Of a stretch of 64,000 nt of DNA, positions 16,571 through 25,582 are shown piece by piece; the first letter of the stretch is position 1, and each line of letters starts with the position of its first letter. The position numbers and the translations under genes were made by a program. Under the pieces are notes generated by a model, which saw only the letters and a program-made list of their open reading frames with translations, had not been told where the DNA came from and did not search any database. This stretch comes from Laceyella sediminis (GTDB lineage Bacteria > Bacillota > Bacilli > Thermoactinomycetales > Thermoactinomycetaceae), in the NCBI RefSeq assembly GCF_003003125.1, contig NZ_PVTZ01000003.1, positions 186,001-250,000 on the forward strand. Reading direction: 5' to 3'.

Positions 16571-17530
16571 ATGGAACACATAAAAAAACATGGTTTTAAA
16601 CTGGCCTGGATCCAACTTCTCGGCATGATCGTCCTCTTCGTCATGTACTTGGGGGCCATGCTCGTGTATTATCTGATCTCACTAGCCCTCGGTTTGTCCA
16701 ACATAATGGCCAATACCAATCCGTTTGAATCGGCAGCGCAACTGGGTACCGGCCTCATCACCCTCAGCATTGTTCTTTATTTGGGCCTGCTGGCGGTCGA
16801 AATGATCATCGGCGCCATGTCAACAGGGGCCATTTATGGGATCAGCATTGAAGCAGTGTTTAACAACCGCGTTACTTTAAGCTTGTATTTCCACCACATG
16901 TTTCGCCACATCAAGCGCTTAACTCTGTTGTCGCTGACGACATTTCTCCTACTGGTTCCATTCATCATCGCCATCGTGGTGATCTCCGTTATCGCAATCG
17001 CAAATCCACACGACGTCGGTGCCATCAGTCTGTCGCTCGCCATCTTAGCGTTCGTGGTGTATAGTTTGTTCATCATCGCCATCACCATCTTCGCCCCCAT
17101 CATGATCATTCATGAAAAAAAACCAGTATGGGAGTCGATCAAGCTATCGGCAAAGTTGTGGGGACGCGCCTTCGGCAGATCCCTTAGTGCCGTGCTATCC
17201 GCTTTTTTCATCACCTTACTCATCGTCCTAGGGTACTTATTGCTCATGCTGTGCTTCGCTCTTCTCACGGGCGTCTCTTTCGGTAACGGCTTGAACGGCT
17301 TGGGCTCCATGTCAATGATCTTTTTGGTGATTTTCTGGATTTTCTTCTTTATCTTCATCCTTCCTTTAGCATCGGTCAGCTTCTATCTGATCTTGATCGG
17401 TCGTTATAAAAAACGTCTGCGTCCTGTCCTATTCCCAGCGCAAAAACAAGAGGCACCAGCGGAAGCGCAATCCGGTGAGGAAAAACCGGCAGATGCCAAC
17501 GAACAGTCCAACCAACCTTCAGACATGTAA
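16571..17530 (+). CDS. Polytopic membrane protein of unknown function
   Basis: 319 residues with about six hydrophobic segments (near 12-40, 58-85, 115-145, 155-180, 208-232, 243-275) and a charged, Glu/Pro/Ala-rich cytoplasmic tail of about 40 residues. The segment between TM4 and TM5, HEKKPVWESIKLSAKLWG, resembles the loop of uncharacterised DUF975 or GPDP-membrane-domain-like proteins, but I do not assign a family. AGGAGG sits 7 nt before the ATG. It is a single gene facing trxA and shares a bidirectional terminator with it. Confidence 0.75.
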   Translation: MEHIKKHGFKLAWIQLLGMIVLFVMYLGAMLVYYLISLALGLSNIMANTNPFESAAQLGTGLITLSIVLYLGLLAVEMIIGAMSTGAIYGISIEAVFNNRVTLSLYFHHMFRHIKRLTLLSLTTFLLLVPFIIAIVVISVIAIANPHDVGAISLSLAILAFVVYSLFIIAITIFAPIMIIHEKKPVWESIKLSAKLWGRAFGRSLSAVLSAFFITLLIVLGYLLLMLCFALLTGVSFGNGLNGLGSMSMIFLVIFWIFFFIFILPLASVSFYLILIGRYKKRLRPVLFPAQKQEAPAEAQSGEEKPADANEQSNQPSDM

Positions 17531-17561
17531 AAAGGCCTTGGCATTACGCCAGGCCTTTTTT
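17529..17561. terminator. Bidirectional terminator between the membrane-protein gene and trxA
   Basis: Arms AAAAAGGCCTTGGC (17529-17542) and GCCAGGCCTTTTT (17548-17560) with one bulged base. The A and T runs at the ends give a U-tract in either direction. Confidence 0.88.
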
Positions 17562-17568
17562 CTTGCTT

Positions 17569-17892
17569 TTACAGGTGTTCCTTCACCCAAGCAACCAATT
17601 GCTCTTTTGGTTGAACACCCAACGCTTTGTCTACCGCTTTCCCGTTTTTGAAAATCATCAGGGTCGGAATCGACATGATGCCAAATTGGCCAGCAGATTC
17701 TGGGCTGTTGTCCACGTTTACTTTCACGATTTTCACTTGCTCGCCGATCTCCGCATCGACTTCTTCCAAGATGGGAGCCAGTTGGCGGCATGGGCCGCAC
17801 CACGGAGCCCAAAAATCGACCAAGACGACACCAGCGTCCGGGCTTTGGACTTCTTTATCGAATGTTTGATCCGTAATTTCCACAATCGCCAC
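17569..17892 (-). CDS. trxA: Thioredoxin
   Basis: Cytosolic disulfide reductase, 107 residues, with active site WAPWCGPCRQ and the cis-proline loop SIPTLMIFKNG. The start is the GTG at 17892 (MAIVEITDQTF, like Bacillus TrxA), 8 nt after GGAGG; a TTG two codons upstream would be only 2 nt from the SD. It lies next to etfA as in B. subtilis, but a terminator separates them. Confidence 0.97.
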   Translation of the reverse strand: MAIVEITDQTFDKEVQSPDAGVVLVDFWAPWCGPCRQLAPILEEVDAEIGEQVKIVKVNVDNSPESAGQFGIMSIPTLMIFKNGKAVDKALGVQPKEQLVAWVKEHL

Positions 17893-17990
17893 GGTCAAAC
17901 CCTCCTTCTATGTGCCTATGTAACAGGTTCTTTGCTAGTATACCACTTCATCAAAAAAAGTTCCAAGCGTTTCGTCTCACGAAATGAAAA

Positions 17991-18014
17991 GAAGAGCACA
18001 ACGGTGTGCCCTTC
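17991..18014 (-). terminator. Terminator of the etf operon
   Basis: Stem GAAGAGCACA (17991-18000) with TGTGCCCTTC (18005-18014), followed on the minus strand by TTTTC. It lies between etfA and trxA. Confidence 0.65.
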
Positions 18015-18042
18015 TCGTCTTCACCCAAAATCACTTTTTCAT

Positions 18043-19029
18043 TTACGCTTGATCCGCAAGCAACTTCTTCAGCTCTTCGGTCAACAGCGGCACAACTTCA
18101 AACAGATCGCCGACAATGCCGTAATCGGCTACTTGGAAGATCGGCGCTTCAGGGTCTTTGTTGATGGCGACGATCACTTTGGAGTTGGACATCCCCGCCA
18201 AGTGCTGAATCGCTCCGGAGATACCGCAGGCGATATATAGGTCAGGGGTGACCACCTTACCTGTTTGCCCGATTTGCAAAGCGTAGTCGCAGTATCCTGA
18301 GTCACAAGCCCCGCGTGAAGCGCCCACAGCGCCGCCCAAGAGGTTGGCCAGCTCTTGCAACGGTTTGAATCCGTCTGCGCTTTTCACACCGCGTCCGCCG
18401 GAAACGATGACGCGCGCTTCGGACAGATCCACCCCGTCAGTTGATTTTTTCACCATGTCTTTGATCAGTGTGCGCAGGGAATCTGCTGCAAACGTTACGG
18501 TCACCTCTTCGACGTTCGCTTGACGAGAAGCGTCGGGTTCTCCTGCAGGAATGTTGTTGGGACGCAAGGTAGCAAAAACGGTACCCTCAGTGAACACCTT
18601 TTTGACGAACGCTTTGCCGGCATAAATCGGACGGGTGAAAACGATTTTGTCCCCATCCAACTCCACCTGCGTGCAGTCGGAGACGAGCCCTAAGCCAAGA
18701 CGCGCGGCCAGGCGAGGGCTAACATCTTTGCCCACGGCCGTGTGACCAGTGAAGATCACATCCGGCTTCACTTCTTCGATCACTTTTTTGTACGCTTGGA
18801 AGTAAGCATCCGTCGTATATTGATCCAACTCTTTGTTCAACACGACAACCACTTTGTCCGCACCGTGTTCAGCAAGGGTGCCGGCCAAGTCCTTAGCTCC
18901 TGATCCCAACACCGCCGCCGTCACTGTTCCTCCCGCCGAGACTGTGCGTGCCGCTGCCAGCGCTTCCAAGCTAACATTGCGGAGTTTGCCCTCACGAACA
19001 TCAGCCAGTACCAATACGTGTTTGCCCAT
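18043..19029 (-). CDS. etfA: Electron transfer flavoprotein subunit alpha
   Basis: FAD-binding subunit of the ETF heterodimer, which accepts electrons from acyl-CoA dehydrogenases during beta-oxidation. 328 residues; the C-terminal FAD domain is unmistakable (VSGGRGVKSADGF, SRGACDSGY, QIGQTGKVVTPDLYIACGIS, GAIQHLAGM, INKDPEAPIF). It follows etfB by 19 nt within the fadR-etfB-etfA operon, so its expression should track fatty-acid degradation. Confidence 0.97.
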   Translation of the reverse strand: MGKHVLVLADVREGKLRNVSLEALAAARTVSAGGTVTAAVLGSGAKDLAGTLAEHGADKVVVVLNKELDQYTTDAYFQAYKKVIEEVKPDVIFTGHTAVGKDVSPRLAARLGLGLVSDCTQVELDGDKIVFTRPIYAGKAFVKKVFTEGTVFATLRPNNIPAGEPDASRQANVEEVTVTFAADSLRTLIKDMVKKSTDGVDLSEARVIVSGGRGVKSADGFKPLQELANLLGGAVGASRGACDSGYCDYALQIGQTGKVVTPDLYIACGISGAIQHLAGMSNSKVIVAINKDPEAPIFQVADYGIVGDLFEVVPLLTEELKKLLADQA

Positions 19030-19048
19030 GTTTCGCTCCTCCTCGCCG

Positions 19049-19828
19049 TTAGATCACTTTAGCTTCCGAATGTAATAATTGCACCAGTTCTTTCACTTGA
19101 TCAGGAATGTCCCCTTGCAACACTTTGCCCGCTTCTTTCTTAGGCGGCAAGAAGATTTCAGTGATCTCCGTTTTGGCTTTGATGTCTTCTTCATCCAAGT
19201 CGAGATCATCCAACTCCAAGCGCGTAAGCGGTTTCTTTTTGGCTTTCATGATGCCTGGCAGGGATGGATAACGAGGGTCGTTCAATCCTTGCTGTGCCGT
19301 CACAAGCAATGGCAACTTGGTCTCAATGATTTCCAAGTCCCCTTCCACGTCTTTCTCCACTGTCACCTTATCGCCATCCACTTCCAGTTTCACAATCGTT
19401 GAAACATGGGGGATCTCCAATAGTTCTGCCAATCGGGGCCCCACTTGGGAAGAGCCGTCATCCACCGCCATCGACCCACACAAGATCAGATCGTATTCCA
19501 AGTCTTCCTCTTCGATCGTCGCATGCAGGATTTTTGCGATAGTGTGTTCATCAACGGCGTCGTCCAATTCTTCGATGTCGACAATCACGCCTTTGTCAGC
19601 TCCCATCGCCATCGCCGTGCGCAACGCCTGCTCGGCGCGATCTGGCCCGATGGTCAACACCGTCACTTCGCCACCGTGTTTTTCTTTTAGGCGAATCGCT
19701 TCTTCTACTGCATACTCATCGTAAGGGTTGATGACGAATTCCACACCCTCTTCGCTGATGCGGCCATTTTCAATGGTGATCCGCTCTTCGGTGTCAAACG
19801 TTTGTTTCAAACATACGAGGATATTCAT
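19049..19828 (-). CDS. etfB: Electron transfer flavoprotein subunit beta
   Basis: AMP-binding subunit of ETF, 259 residues. The family signature segment VTAQQGLNDPRYPSLPGIMK is present, as are the N-terminal NPYDEYAVEEAIRLKE and the GSMAVDDGSSQVGPRLAE region. It begins 12 nt after the fadR stop with an AGGGAGG SD. Co-transcription with fadR and etfA is likely. The fadB (enoyl-CoA hydratase) that lies between fadR and etfB in B. subtilis is absent here. Confidence 0.97.
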   Translation of the reverse strand: MNILVCLKQTFDTEERITIENGRISEEGVEFVINPYDEYAVEEAIRLKEKHGGEVTVLTIGPDRAEQALRTAMAMGADKGVIVDIEELDDAVDEHTIAKILHATIEEEDLEYDLILCGSMAVDDGSSQVGPRLAELLEIPHVSTIVKLEVDGDKVTVEKDVEGDLEIIETKLPLLVTAQQGLNDPRYPSLPGIMKAKKKPLTRLELDDLDLDEEDIKAKTEITEIFLPPKKEAGKVLQGDIPDQVKELVQLLHSEAKVI

Positions 19829-19840
19829 GCGGCTTCCCTC

Positions 19841-20452
19841 CTAAGCGTTTGCATCATTTCGTTGGCTTCCCATCCCATTGACAAATAAGCGATGCAATTC
19901 ATCCACTTGGTCCATCAACCGATACTTGTGATCCTTCATGATCCAAGATGTGACGGTCTCATCCAACGTGCCGAAAATCATCCTGCGCGTGATCCGCACA
20001 TCGAGATCCTGGCGAAACACACCTTCTCGCATCCCTTTTTCGACAATGCCGTCGATTACATCCAAATACCGTTTGAGAATTTCCCCAATCCCTTTGCGTA
20101 CTTCAGGATTGGATTGCCTCAGCTCAATCTGCGTGACAATCGCCAGTTGATGATCCTTTTCCAGATGCTCAAAATGCAAGCAGATCAGTTTGTACAACTG
20201 GTCGACAGCTGAATCGACTTGAGCCAGTTCCTCTTCTGCCCGGCTGATAAATGCTCCCATCTTCTCACTGAACAAGGAGATGAGCACGTCATCTTTATTT
20301 TCGAAGTAGAGATAAATGGTACCATCCGCCACCTTGGCTTCACGGGCAATTTTGGACACCTGGGCGTTATGATAGCCGTATTCGGCGATCACGCGAGTTG
20401 CCGCATCAATAATCGCTTCATACTTTTCTCCTGTCCGTTTAGCCATGGTCAT
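19841..20452 (-). CDS. fadR: TetR-family fatty-acid degradation regulator FadR
   Basis: 203-residue TetR repressor closely resembling Bacillus FadR (YsiA): IIDAATRVIAEYGYHNAQVS, KIAREAKVADGTIYLYF and NKDDVLISLFSEKMG form the HTH region. Long-chain acyl-CoA is the known inducer in Bacillus. A palindrome of the FadR-box type lies just upstream and a partial one lies before fadD, so it probably represses both itself (with etfBA) and fadD. The SD is GAGGGG before ATG 20452. Confidence 0.9.
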   Translation of the reverse strand: MTMAKRTGEKYEAIIDAATRVIAEYGYHNAQVSKIAREAKVADGTIYLYFENKDDVLISLFSEKMGAFISRAEEELAQVDSAVDQLYKLICLHFEHLEKDHQLAIVTQIELRQSNPEVRKGIGEILKRYLDVIDGIVEKGMREGVFRQDLDVRITRRMIFGTLDETVTSWIMKDHKYRLMDQVDELHRLFVNGMGSQRNDANA

Positions 20453-20472
20453 GTTCCCCTCTGCCTTATCAC

Positions 20473-20525
20473 TGAATGACTATTCATTCAATTTCAAGTG
20501 TAGTATGACATTATTCAATTGTCAA
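20473..20525 (-). promoter_or_regulatory. fadR promoter with overlapping FadR operator
   Basis: On the minus strand TTGACA (20525-20520), a 17-nt spacer and TACACT (20502-20497) form a promoter. Immediately downstream, covering the expected start point, is the 18-bp palindrome with TGAATGA and TCATTCA half-sites (20473-20490), matching the Bacillus FadR box. This predicts autorepression relieved by long-chain acyl-CoA. Confidence 0.78.
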
Positions 20526-20570
20526 TGTATTTTTATACTTTTGATGTCGACTTTACCGATCAACTCTTCA

Positions 20571-22262
20571 TTACGCTCCTTCGTTCTTGTTTTTTTGCAT
20601 TTCTTCATCCAATAATACCCTTCTTAATACTTTTCCGATTGTCGATTTTGGTAATTCTTTTCGAAATTCGACTAGTCGCGGAATTTTATAGCTGGCCAAG
20701 CGCTCCCGGCAAAACTTTTCCAACTCTTTTTCAGACAATTGCATGCCTTCTTTTAACACGATATACGCTTTGACCGTCTCTCCCCGGTAAGGATCGGGCA
20801 CACCGACCACTGCTGCTTCCTGAATGGCGGGATGCTCAAACAGCACTTCTTCCACCTCGCGCGGATAGATGTTGAATCCACCGGCGATGATCATGTCTTT
20901 CTTGCGGTCAATGATATAAAAATATCCGTCTTCATCCATCTTGGCAATATCTCCTGTACACAACCACCCGTCAACCAACACTTTGGCCGTCTCTTCCGGA
21001 CGCTTCCAATACCCTTTCATCACTTGGGGCCCTTTCACTTGCAACTCCCCTGCTTGGCCCGGTGGCAGCACTTCCCCCGTTTCCAAATCCACAATGCGCG
21101 CCTCCGTGTCCGGCCACGGCAACCCGATCGTCCCGCTTTTGGTTCGCTCCCAGATCAAGTTGGCATGGGTGACAGGGGAAGATTCGGTCATGCCGTACCC
21201 CTCGATCAACAAGCCACCCGTCAACGCTTCAAACTGCTCTTGCACTTCGATTGGCAATGGAGCCGAACCGCTCAGACAGGCGTTGATGGAAGATAGGTCA
21301 TACTTTTTGATATCGGGGTGGTTGATCAATCCCACATACATCGTGGGCGCCCCTGGAAAATACGATGGGCGGTGTTCCGTAATCAGCTTAAGAATCAAGT
21401 CGCGATCAAACTTGGGCACAAGGATCATCGTTGCCGCCAAGCGCACCGCAAAGTTCATCACCACTGTCATCCCATACACATGGAAAAAGGGAAGCGCTCC
21501 CAAAATCGTGTCTGCACCCCGTTGCGCTTGGTACATCCACGCCTCCGCTTGACAGCAGTTCACCACCAAGTTGCGATGGGTCAACATCGCGCCTTTGGCA
21601 AGTCCGGTCGTCCCTCCGGTGTACTGCAACAACGCCACGTCGTCTCCGGAGTCATATGGAGTCTCCACCGGACTAGACGGGGCTTGAGCCATGATCTTTT
21701 TCAATTTGAACACGCCAGGCGCTTCTGGAATCTCCACATGCGTGTTGTCAAAACGGCTCTTAAGCTGGAACAACCAGTTCTTCGGAAACGGCAAATAGTC
21801 AGAAATACTCGTAACTATCGCATGTTTCAGTTTTGTTTGCGCTTTCACTTCACTGACTCGAGGATACACCATATCCAAACAAATGAGGGTCTCCACTTCT
21901 GCATCATTCAATTGGTGCTCGAGCTCCCGCTTCATGTAAAGCGGATTAAATTGCACCACGATACCGCCTGCAAACAGTGCGGCGTAATAAGCGATGACGG
22001 CTTGTGGTGAGTTGGGCAACATGATGCCGATCCGCTCTCCCCTTGAGATCCCCAGCGACTTCAACGCATGTGCGAGGCGGTAGGAATCTTCCAACACCTG
22101 GCGATATGTCATCCGTTTTCCCAGGAAGAAAATCGCGTCACGCTCCGGATAGTCGCGAGCGGCGTCCACCAAAAACTGCGTCAATGGAACATCCGGGTAA
22201 TTCAGATGATGGGGCACTTGTGGCGGGTAATGTTTAAGCCACACTTTTTCCGTATCGGCCAT
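20571..22262 (-). CDS. fadD: Long-chain-fatty-acid-CoA ligase
   Basis: Activates long-chain fatty acids to acyl-CoA with ATP. 563 residues of the ANL superfamily: P-loop YTGGTTGLAKGAMLTHRN, YGMTESSP, the hinge segment WLCTGDIAKMDEDGYFYI and IDRKKDMIIAGGFNIYPREVE, and the catalytic lysine in KSTIGKVLRR. I chose the ATG at 22262 because GAGGAGGAG lies just upstream; the frame opens 33 nt earlier, inside the FadR-box region. It corresponds to lcfA of B. subtilis and is followed by fadR-etfBA. Confidence 0.95.
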   Translation of the reverse strand: MADTEKVWLKHYPPQVPHHLNYPDVPLTQFLVDAARDYPERDAIFFLGKRMTYRQVLEDSYRLAHALKSLGISRGERIGIMLPNSPQAVIAYYAALFAGGIVVQFNPLYMKRELEHQLNDAEVETLICLDMVYPRVSEVKAQTKLKHAIVTSISDYLPFPKNWLFQLKSRFDNTHVEIPEAPGVFKLKKIMAQAPSSPVETPYDSGDDVALLQYTGGTTGLAKGAMLTHRNLVVNCCQAEAWMYQAQRGADTILGALPFFHVYGMTVVMNFAVRLAATMILVPKFDRDLILKLITEHRPSYFPGAPTMYVGLINHPDIKKYDLSSINACLSGSAPLPIEVQEQFEALTGGLLIEGYGMTESSPVTHANLIWERTKSGTIGLPWPDTEARIVDLETGEVLPPGQAGELQVKGPQVMKGYWKRPEETAKVLVDGWLCTGDIAKMDEDGYFYIIDRKKDMIIAGGFNIYPREVEEVLFEHPAIQEAAVVGVPDPYRGETVKAYIVLKEGMQLSEKELEKFCRERLASYKIPRLVEFRKELPKSTIGKVLRRVLLDEEMQKNKNEGA

Positions 22263-22282
22263 CAGAACTCCTCCTCTTTTCG

Positions 22283-22298
22283 ACTGAACAGTCATTCA
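22283..22298 (-). promoter_or_regulatory. Imperfect FadR box upstream of fadD
   Basis: Minus-strand TGAATGACTGTTCAGT carries one perfect TGAATGA half-site and a degenerate second half, 21 nt before the fadD start. Its presence beside fadD and the full box before fadR supports a shared regulon. Confidence 0.6.
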
Positions 22299-22388
22299 AT
22301 TTAGCGGTGCGATTATTAAGAATTAACACTATGATCACTATAGATTATTTTATCTAATTTTTGACCATTTTTAAATACATATAAAAAA

Positions 22389-22412
22389 ATCCCTGTGATT
22401 TTTCACAAGGAT
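22389..22412 (-). terminator. spoVAF terminator
   Basis: Arms ATCCCTGTGA (22389-22398) and TCACAAGGAT (22403-22412), then a run of seven T on the minus strand. Confidence 0.8.
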
Positions 22413-22416
22413 CATT

Positions 22417-23898
22417 TCATTTGCGGTCAGGATCTTGGGGTGACAGCACGCGCGGCCGCTTCGTCTTGTTGGGCATCGGCGTCCGAACGAGCACATCCCA
22501 CATCGCTTTACCATTAAAAGGAATCAACGGCCACAGGTAAGGCGTTTGCAATACTTCGACGCGCATCAGCCAAACAAACCAGAACAAAATGCTGCCAACA
22601 AAGCCGATCCATCCGAATAATGCCGTCATCGTCAAAAAATAGAGCCGCGACAGCTTATTGGCCAACCCCAATTCATAACTTGGGGAAGCAAACGTACCAA
22701 TCGCTGAAATGGCCACATACAAGATGACTTCCGAAGTGAATAGCCCCACTTGCACCGCGGTCTCCCCCAACAAAATCCCGGCGACCAAGCCCATGGCCGT
22801 AGCCAGCGGTGACGGGGTGTGAATCGAAGCCATCCTCAACACTTCTACACCGATATCGGCAATCAATATTTGTAAAAACAAAGGAATCGCAGCCTTCTTG
22901 TCCGGCCCGATCACCGCGAGCTCGGCGGGGAACAGTTCGGGTTGAGTGGCGATCAGATACCACAAAGGCAACAAAAACAGGGAAGCCAGCAAGGCCAACA
23001 ACCTTGTCCAACGCAAAAACGCCCCGACCACAGGCTGTTGGCGGTATTCTTCCGCATGTTGCACATGATGAAACATGGTGATAGGGGTAATCATGACACT
23101 GGGAGAAGTGTCCACATAGATCAGCACATGTCCTTCCAACAAGTGTACCGCCGCCACGTCTGGCCGTTCCGTGTAACGAACCATCGGATACGGATTCCAA
23201 TACCGCTTGAACAGGTATTCTTCCAAGCTTTTCTCCGCCATCGGCAGACTGTCTGTTTTCACTTTACCGATGGCCCGCCGCACCTCTTCCACAACCTCCG
23301 GATCGACGATATCTTTCACATAAGCGATGCACACATCGGTCCGCGACCGCGTCCCCACTTGCATATATTCCATCCGCAAGCTGGGATCGCGCAGATGACG
23401 GCGTGTTAACGCCGTATTGAAGATGATCGTCTCTACAAACCCGTCGCGCGCCCCCCTGACTACCCGCTCGATATCCGGCTCTTCTGGACCGCGGGCCGGA
23501 TAGGTGCGGGCGTCGATGATGATCGCGGTCGCTTCCCCTTCCACCAACAACACCGTAGGGCCTGACAACACCGCGTTCACTGCTTTTTCTAGCTCATCCG
23601 TCGTCTCTACTTCGATGTAGGCGATTTCCGTATTTACCAACTTCTCAATCGCATCAACGCGCATATCCCTGGGGCTCAATCGGGCCAATTGCTCCATGAT
23701 GCGATTGAGGATATCGTCCTTGGCAAACCCGTCCACAAAATAAAATGCGCACGCTTTGCCCCCGTATTCCGTTCGGCGGCAAATCATATCAAAACTCTCA
23801 TTAACCCCCAATATTTCATTTAACCAGCGCACATTGGTTTCCAAATCAACGGTCAATTTGGCTGTTTGCCACCAAGGCTTTTGCTGTTGTTCGGCCAT
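22417..23898 (-). CDS. spoVAF: Stage V sporulation protein AF (GerA-family)
   Basis: Spore inner-membrane protein related to the A subunits of germinant receptors, of the SpoVAF subtype. From ATG 23898 (MAEQQQKPWWQ) it is 493 residues, the length I recall for Bacillus SpoVAF. The soluble N-terminal half contains ARTYPARGPEEPDIERVVRG and DGFVETIIFNTALTRRHLRD, typical of the family. About five TM segments follow (LLALLASLFLLPLWYL, EVILYVAISAIGTF and others). In Bacillus the gene sits in the spoVA operon; here it stands alone behind an NCS2 permease gene. The SD is AGGTGG. Confidence 0.88.
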   Translation of the reverse strand: MAEQQQKPWWQTAKLTVDLETNVRWLNEILGVNESFDMICRRTEYGGKACAFYFVDGFAKDDILNRIMEQLARLSPRDMRVDAIEKLVNTEIAYIEVETTDELEKAVNAVLSGPTVLLVEGEATAIIIDARTYPARGPEEPDIERVVRGARDGFVETIIFNTALTRRHLRDPSLRMEYMQVGTRSRTDVCIAYVKDIVDPEVVEEVRRAIGKVKTDSLPMAEKSLEEYLFKRYWNPYPMVRYTERPDVAAVHLLEGHVLIYVDTSPSVMITPITMFHHVQHAEEYRQQPVVGAFLRWTRLLALLASLFLLPLWYLIATQPELFPAELAVIGPDKKAAIPLFLQILIADIGVEVLRMASIHTPSPLATAMGLVAGILLGETAVQVGLFTSEVILYVAISAIGTFASPSYELGLANKLSRLYFLTMTALFGWIGFVGSILFWFVWLMRVEVLQTPYLWPLIPFNGKAMWDVLVRTPMPNKTKRPRVLSPQDPDRK

Positions 23899-23960
23899 CG
23901 GCACCACCTGCTTTAACACTGATGGTTCCATTATGGTCATAATTGAAAGCCGGCAAACAA

Positions 23961-24008
23961 AAAAGGTGCGGGCGTCCATTCCCTCAATGGAGAATTTCCA
24001 CCCGCACC
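23961..24008 (-). terminator. Terminator of the NCS2 permease gene
   Basis: Arms GGTGCGGG (23965-23972) and CCCGCACC (24001-24008) enclose a nested TCCATT/AATGGA stem. A T-run follows on the minus strand. It separates the permease gene from spoVAF. Confidence 0.82.
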
Positions 24009-24042
24009 CTGCGGATAGCAAGCATCCTTACCAATTCCCGCG

Positions 24043-25350
24043 TCAATTCTTGGCCCATTTGCTCCTGTTCGGCGGCCACAGCTGTTCAAACAAAATGCAG
24101 ATAACGGTTCCCACCAACAATCCATTGCTGAAAAAGGACTGCAACACGGAAGGCATGGATAGGAATAGTGAAGCCGGCAAAAACATCATCCCGGCTCCCA
24201 GCGACAGCGTCAAACCCAATATGCGTGTTCGCCTTGGATCAAGTGGCTCTTTTAACACACCGTGCAATCCCAATCCGAACATCTGGCCAAACGATGCCAA
24301 TAAAGCGGCGTAAGCGATCGGCCCTGGCAACTTGGACAAAAATCCGATTACCACCGGAATCAACGCCACCCCGGCCAATGCCAAACAAGCGGTCAAGAAA
24401 GGCCCCCTGCGCTTTTGGCCGGTCATTTCCACAAAGCCAGCCGCCACCGTCAAGGGAACCATCCCCACAGTGGAGAACAGCGCCGACAGGATGGTGGCCA
24501 CTCCCGACCAGACCCCTGCCCGAGTCAGCACACTTGGCGAAACCTTCGTTTCCCCTGTCAATACCTGCTGCATCGCGTTCGTGCTAGCAATCAGATTGGA
24601 CAGCAAGATCAAGGCGACCACGATAGCAGATACCGCCATACCCGGCTCAAAAATAGGCCCGCCCCAAGCCAAAAATTCAGGCAGGGTGAAAAAACCGCTA
24701 TGGGTGACCGAATTGCTTTGATAGCCCAAGGCCGTAAATCCGGCCCAGCCAACCACAATCCCGATCAACACGGCATAGCTACGCATCCAGCCTTTGCCCC
24801 ACGTAGTGAAACATAAGACCAACACAAACACCACTAAGGACACGCCGACGAGATCCCAGCGAACCGTTCCGCTCGCCGTTCGGATATCCATCATTCCACG
24901 CAAGAAAACGCCGCTCAATTGAATGGCTAGTAACATAAGGAAAGAACCCGTCACCAATGGCGTAAATATCCCTAACATCTTTGGGATTAAGCGCAACCCG
25001 GCCAAGAGCAAGATCAATAGCCCAGCGATGATCATGCCGCCAACCATGACACGCAACACCTCTTCGGGCTGCTGACCCGTGTTGGCCGCCAACTCTCCCA
25101 TGATGACAAAAATACCGAGCCAAATTCCGGCCGGCCCGTCTGATAGCGGAAAACGGTGACCCAACCAGCCTTGTAAAAATGACGTCAGTCCTATCACAAA
25201 AAAAGTACGTTGCATCAACCCGGCGACTTCCTCCGGCGGCAAATGATAAATTTGCCCGATGACAATCGGCAAGGACAGCGCATTGGCGAGCAAAAAAATA
25301 AACCATTGCGCCGTGGTGAAACCGAAGGAAAACCAACTTGTCTGTCTCAT
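24043..25350 (-). CDS. NCS2-family nucleobase (purine/xanthine/uracil) permease
   Basis: 435 residues, about 13 hydrophobic segments. The core helix motifs of the family are visible (FPLSDGPAGIWLGIFVIMG; ALILLSNLIASTNAMQQVL; FSTVGMVPLTVAAGFVEMTG). It resembles Bacillus YwdJ-type permeases rather than PbuX/UraA, and the substrate is not readable. The ATG at 25350 fits the family N-terminus (MRQTSWFSFGFTTAQW) but its SD is weak; the open frame extends 84 nt further upstream. I found no purine or other riboswitch in the leader. Confidence 0.83.
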   Translation of the reverse strand: MRQTSWFSFGFTTAQWFIFLLANALSLPIVIGQIYHLPPEEVAGLMQRTFFVIGLTSFLQGWLGHRFPLSDGPAGIWLGIFVIMGELAANTGQQPEEVLRVMVGGMIIAGLLILLLAGLRLIPKMLGIFTPLVTGSFLMLLAIQLSGVFLRGMMDIRTASGTVRWDLVGVSLVVFVLVLCFTTWGKGWMRSYAVLIGIVVGWAGFTALGYQSNSVTHSGFFTLPEFLAWGGPIFEPGMAVSAIVVALILLSNLIASTNAMQQVLTGETKVSPSVLTRAGVWSGVATILSALFSTVGMVPLTVAAGFVEMTGQKRRGPFLTACLALAGVALIPVVIGFLSKLPGPIAYAALLASFGQMFGLGLHGVLKEPLDPRRTRILGLTLSLGAGMMFLPASLFLSMPSVLQSFFSNGLLVGTVICILFEQLWPPNRSKWAKN

Positions 25351-25582
25351 GGCAGTACCATACCCTTCTAACCTAGCTATCACTGTTATCTCACAACTCT
25401 TTCGATTATAGAAACAATATCGCGGGAAATCCACCCTTTTTTCTTTTCACCCGCTCTGCCCCTGTCGCATCGAGATGAGCTAAGTGATGACACCCGCTTC
25501 CCTTTTCAATGACTACGCTTTCGCCTAAAATGAATAAGGTTGGGCAAAGATACCCCTAGAGGCGATACAAAGGAGTTGGCAT

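Noticed and set aside
25351-25582. Possible purine riboswitch before the NCS2 permease
   Set aside because: The aptamer core motifs are absent; only a weak promoter-like TATAAT is seen.
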